64,000 bases of DNA from Leptodactylus fallax. Lineage: Eukaryota; Chordata; Amphibia; Anura; Leptodactylidae. Shown here piece by piece: positions 63,748 through 64,000 of the stretch. Position 1 is the stretch's first letter, and every line of letters starts with the position of its first letter. The position numbers and the translations under genes were made by a program. The stretch spans positions 428,501 to 492,500 of the forward strand of contig CAMRHE010000055.1 in NCBI GenBank assembly GCA_947044405.1. Direction: 5' to 3'. The notes under the pieces are model-generated. The model was given only the letters and a program-made list of their open reading frames with translations, searched no databases and was not told where the DNA came from.

Positions 63748-64000
63748 ATTGTGCAAAGGTTTTAAGCAGGTGTGGAAGAAAATGGTCTCAACATCATCCA
63801 GTCTGTCTGGGATGACATGAATAGACAATCAGATTGGAGAACGTCTACATCCACAGAAGATCTGTGCTTAGTTCTCCAAGATGGCGGGAACAACCTCCCT
63901 GCCCAGTTCTGCCAAAAACATTTGCAAGTACCGAGAAGAACTGATGGAAGGCAAAGCGCAAAGGTCACACCGAATATTGATGGGATTTCTCTTTTCTTTA
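63748..64000 (+). mobile_element. Tc1/mariner remnant, cut by window end
   Basis: Begins TTGTGCAAAGGTTTTAAGCA. It contains CATCATCCAGTCTGTCTGGGATGACATGAA, GAAGATCTGTGCTTAGTTCT and AATATTGATGGGATTT, the inverse of text in the 17984-18471 element. It is the end of the transposase region in the + direction, with substitutions; the terminus lies beyond the window. Confidence 0.75.

Overview
The window is nuclear DNA from a vertebrate, most likely an anuran amphibian (frog or toad). Two spliced, vertebrate-specific genes can be read exon by exon. The long introns are packed with short palindromic DNA elements, Tc1-like remnants, a Penelope-like retroelement, GATA microsatellites and a large minisatellite. 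The elements beginning AAAGGGGTTGTCCA and AGAGGACCTTTCACC, and those carrying CTAGCCAAGTGGGCGGTAAC, are the kind I associate with frog genomes. No species can be named from the sequence alone.

Layout. 1-22.8 kb (+ strand): the last eight coding exons of STK32C, a YANK-family serine/threonine kinase, from the catalytic loop to the stop codon, plus a short 3' UTR. Its 10.7-kb intron (4160-14840) holds a decayed Penelope-like element, a hammerhead-like motif and a roughly 81-copy 31-bp minisatellite. 22.8-26.3 kb: intergenic, with a long hairpin element. 26.3-58.7 kb (- strand): DPYSL4 (CRMP3), complete, with 13 common coding exons and two alternative first exons, one short (B type, 56901-56939) and one long (A type, 58352-58705). 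Predicted proteins are 574 and 679 residues. 58.7-64 kb: upstream DNA of DPYSL4. It has a 3'-UTR-like AT-rich stretch on the - strand near 61.55-62.2 kb that could be the end of the next gene; JAKMIP3 is expected from synteny, but no coding sequence was seen.

STK32C and DPYSL4 are tail to tail, as I recall for human 10q26. The same pairing recurs with STK32A/DPYSL3 and STK32B/CRMP1, so this is one branch of an ancient vertebrate duplication. The two genes share no known pathway: STK32C encodes a poorly understood kinase and DPYSL4 a cytosolic, enzymatically inactive dihydropyrimidinase homologue linked to the neuronal cytoskeleton.

I did not find a convincing new biological system. The most notable items are the minisatellite and its relatives, a GC-AG intron in STK32C, the A/B first exons of DPYSL4 separated by microsatellites, the hammerhead-like motif downstream of the Penelope-like element, and several foldback elements that would form long hairpins if transcribed.
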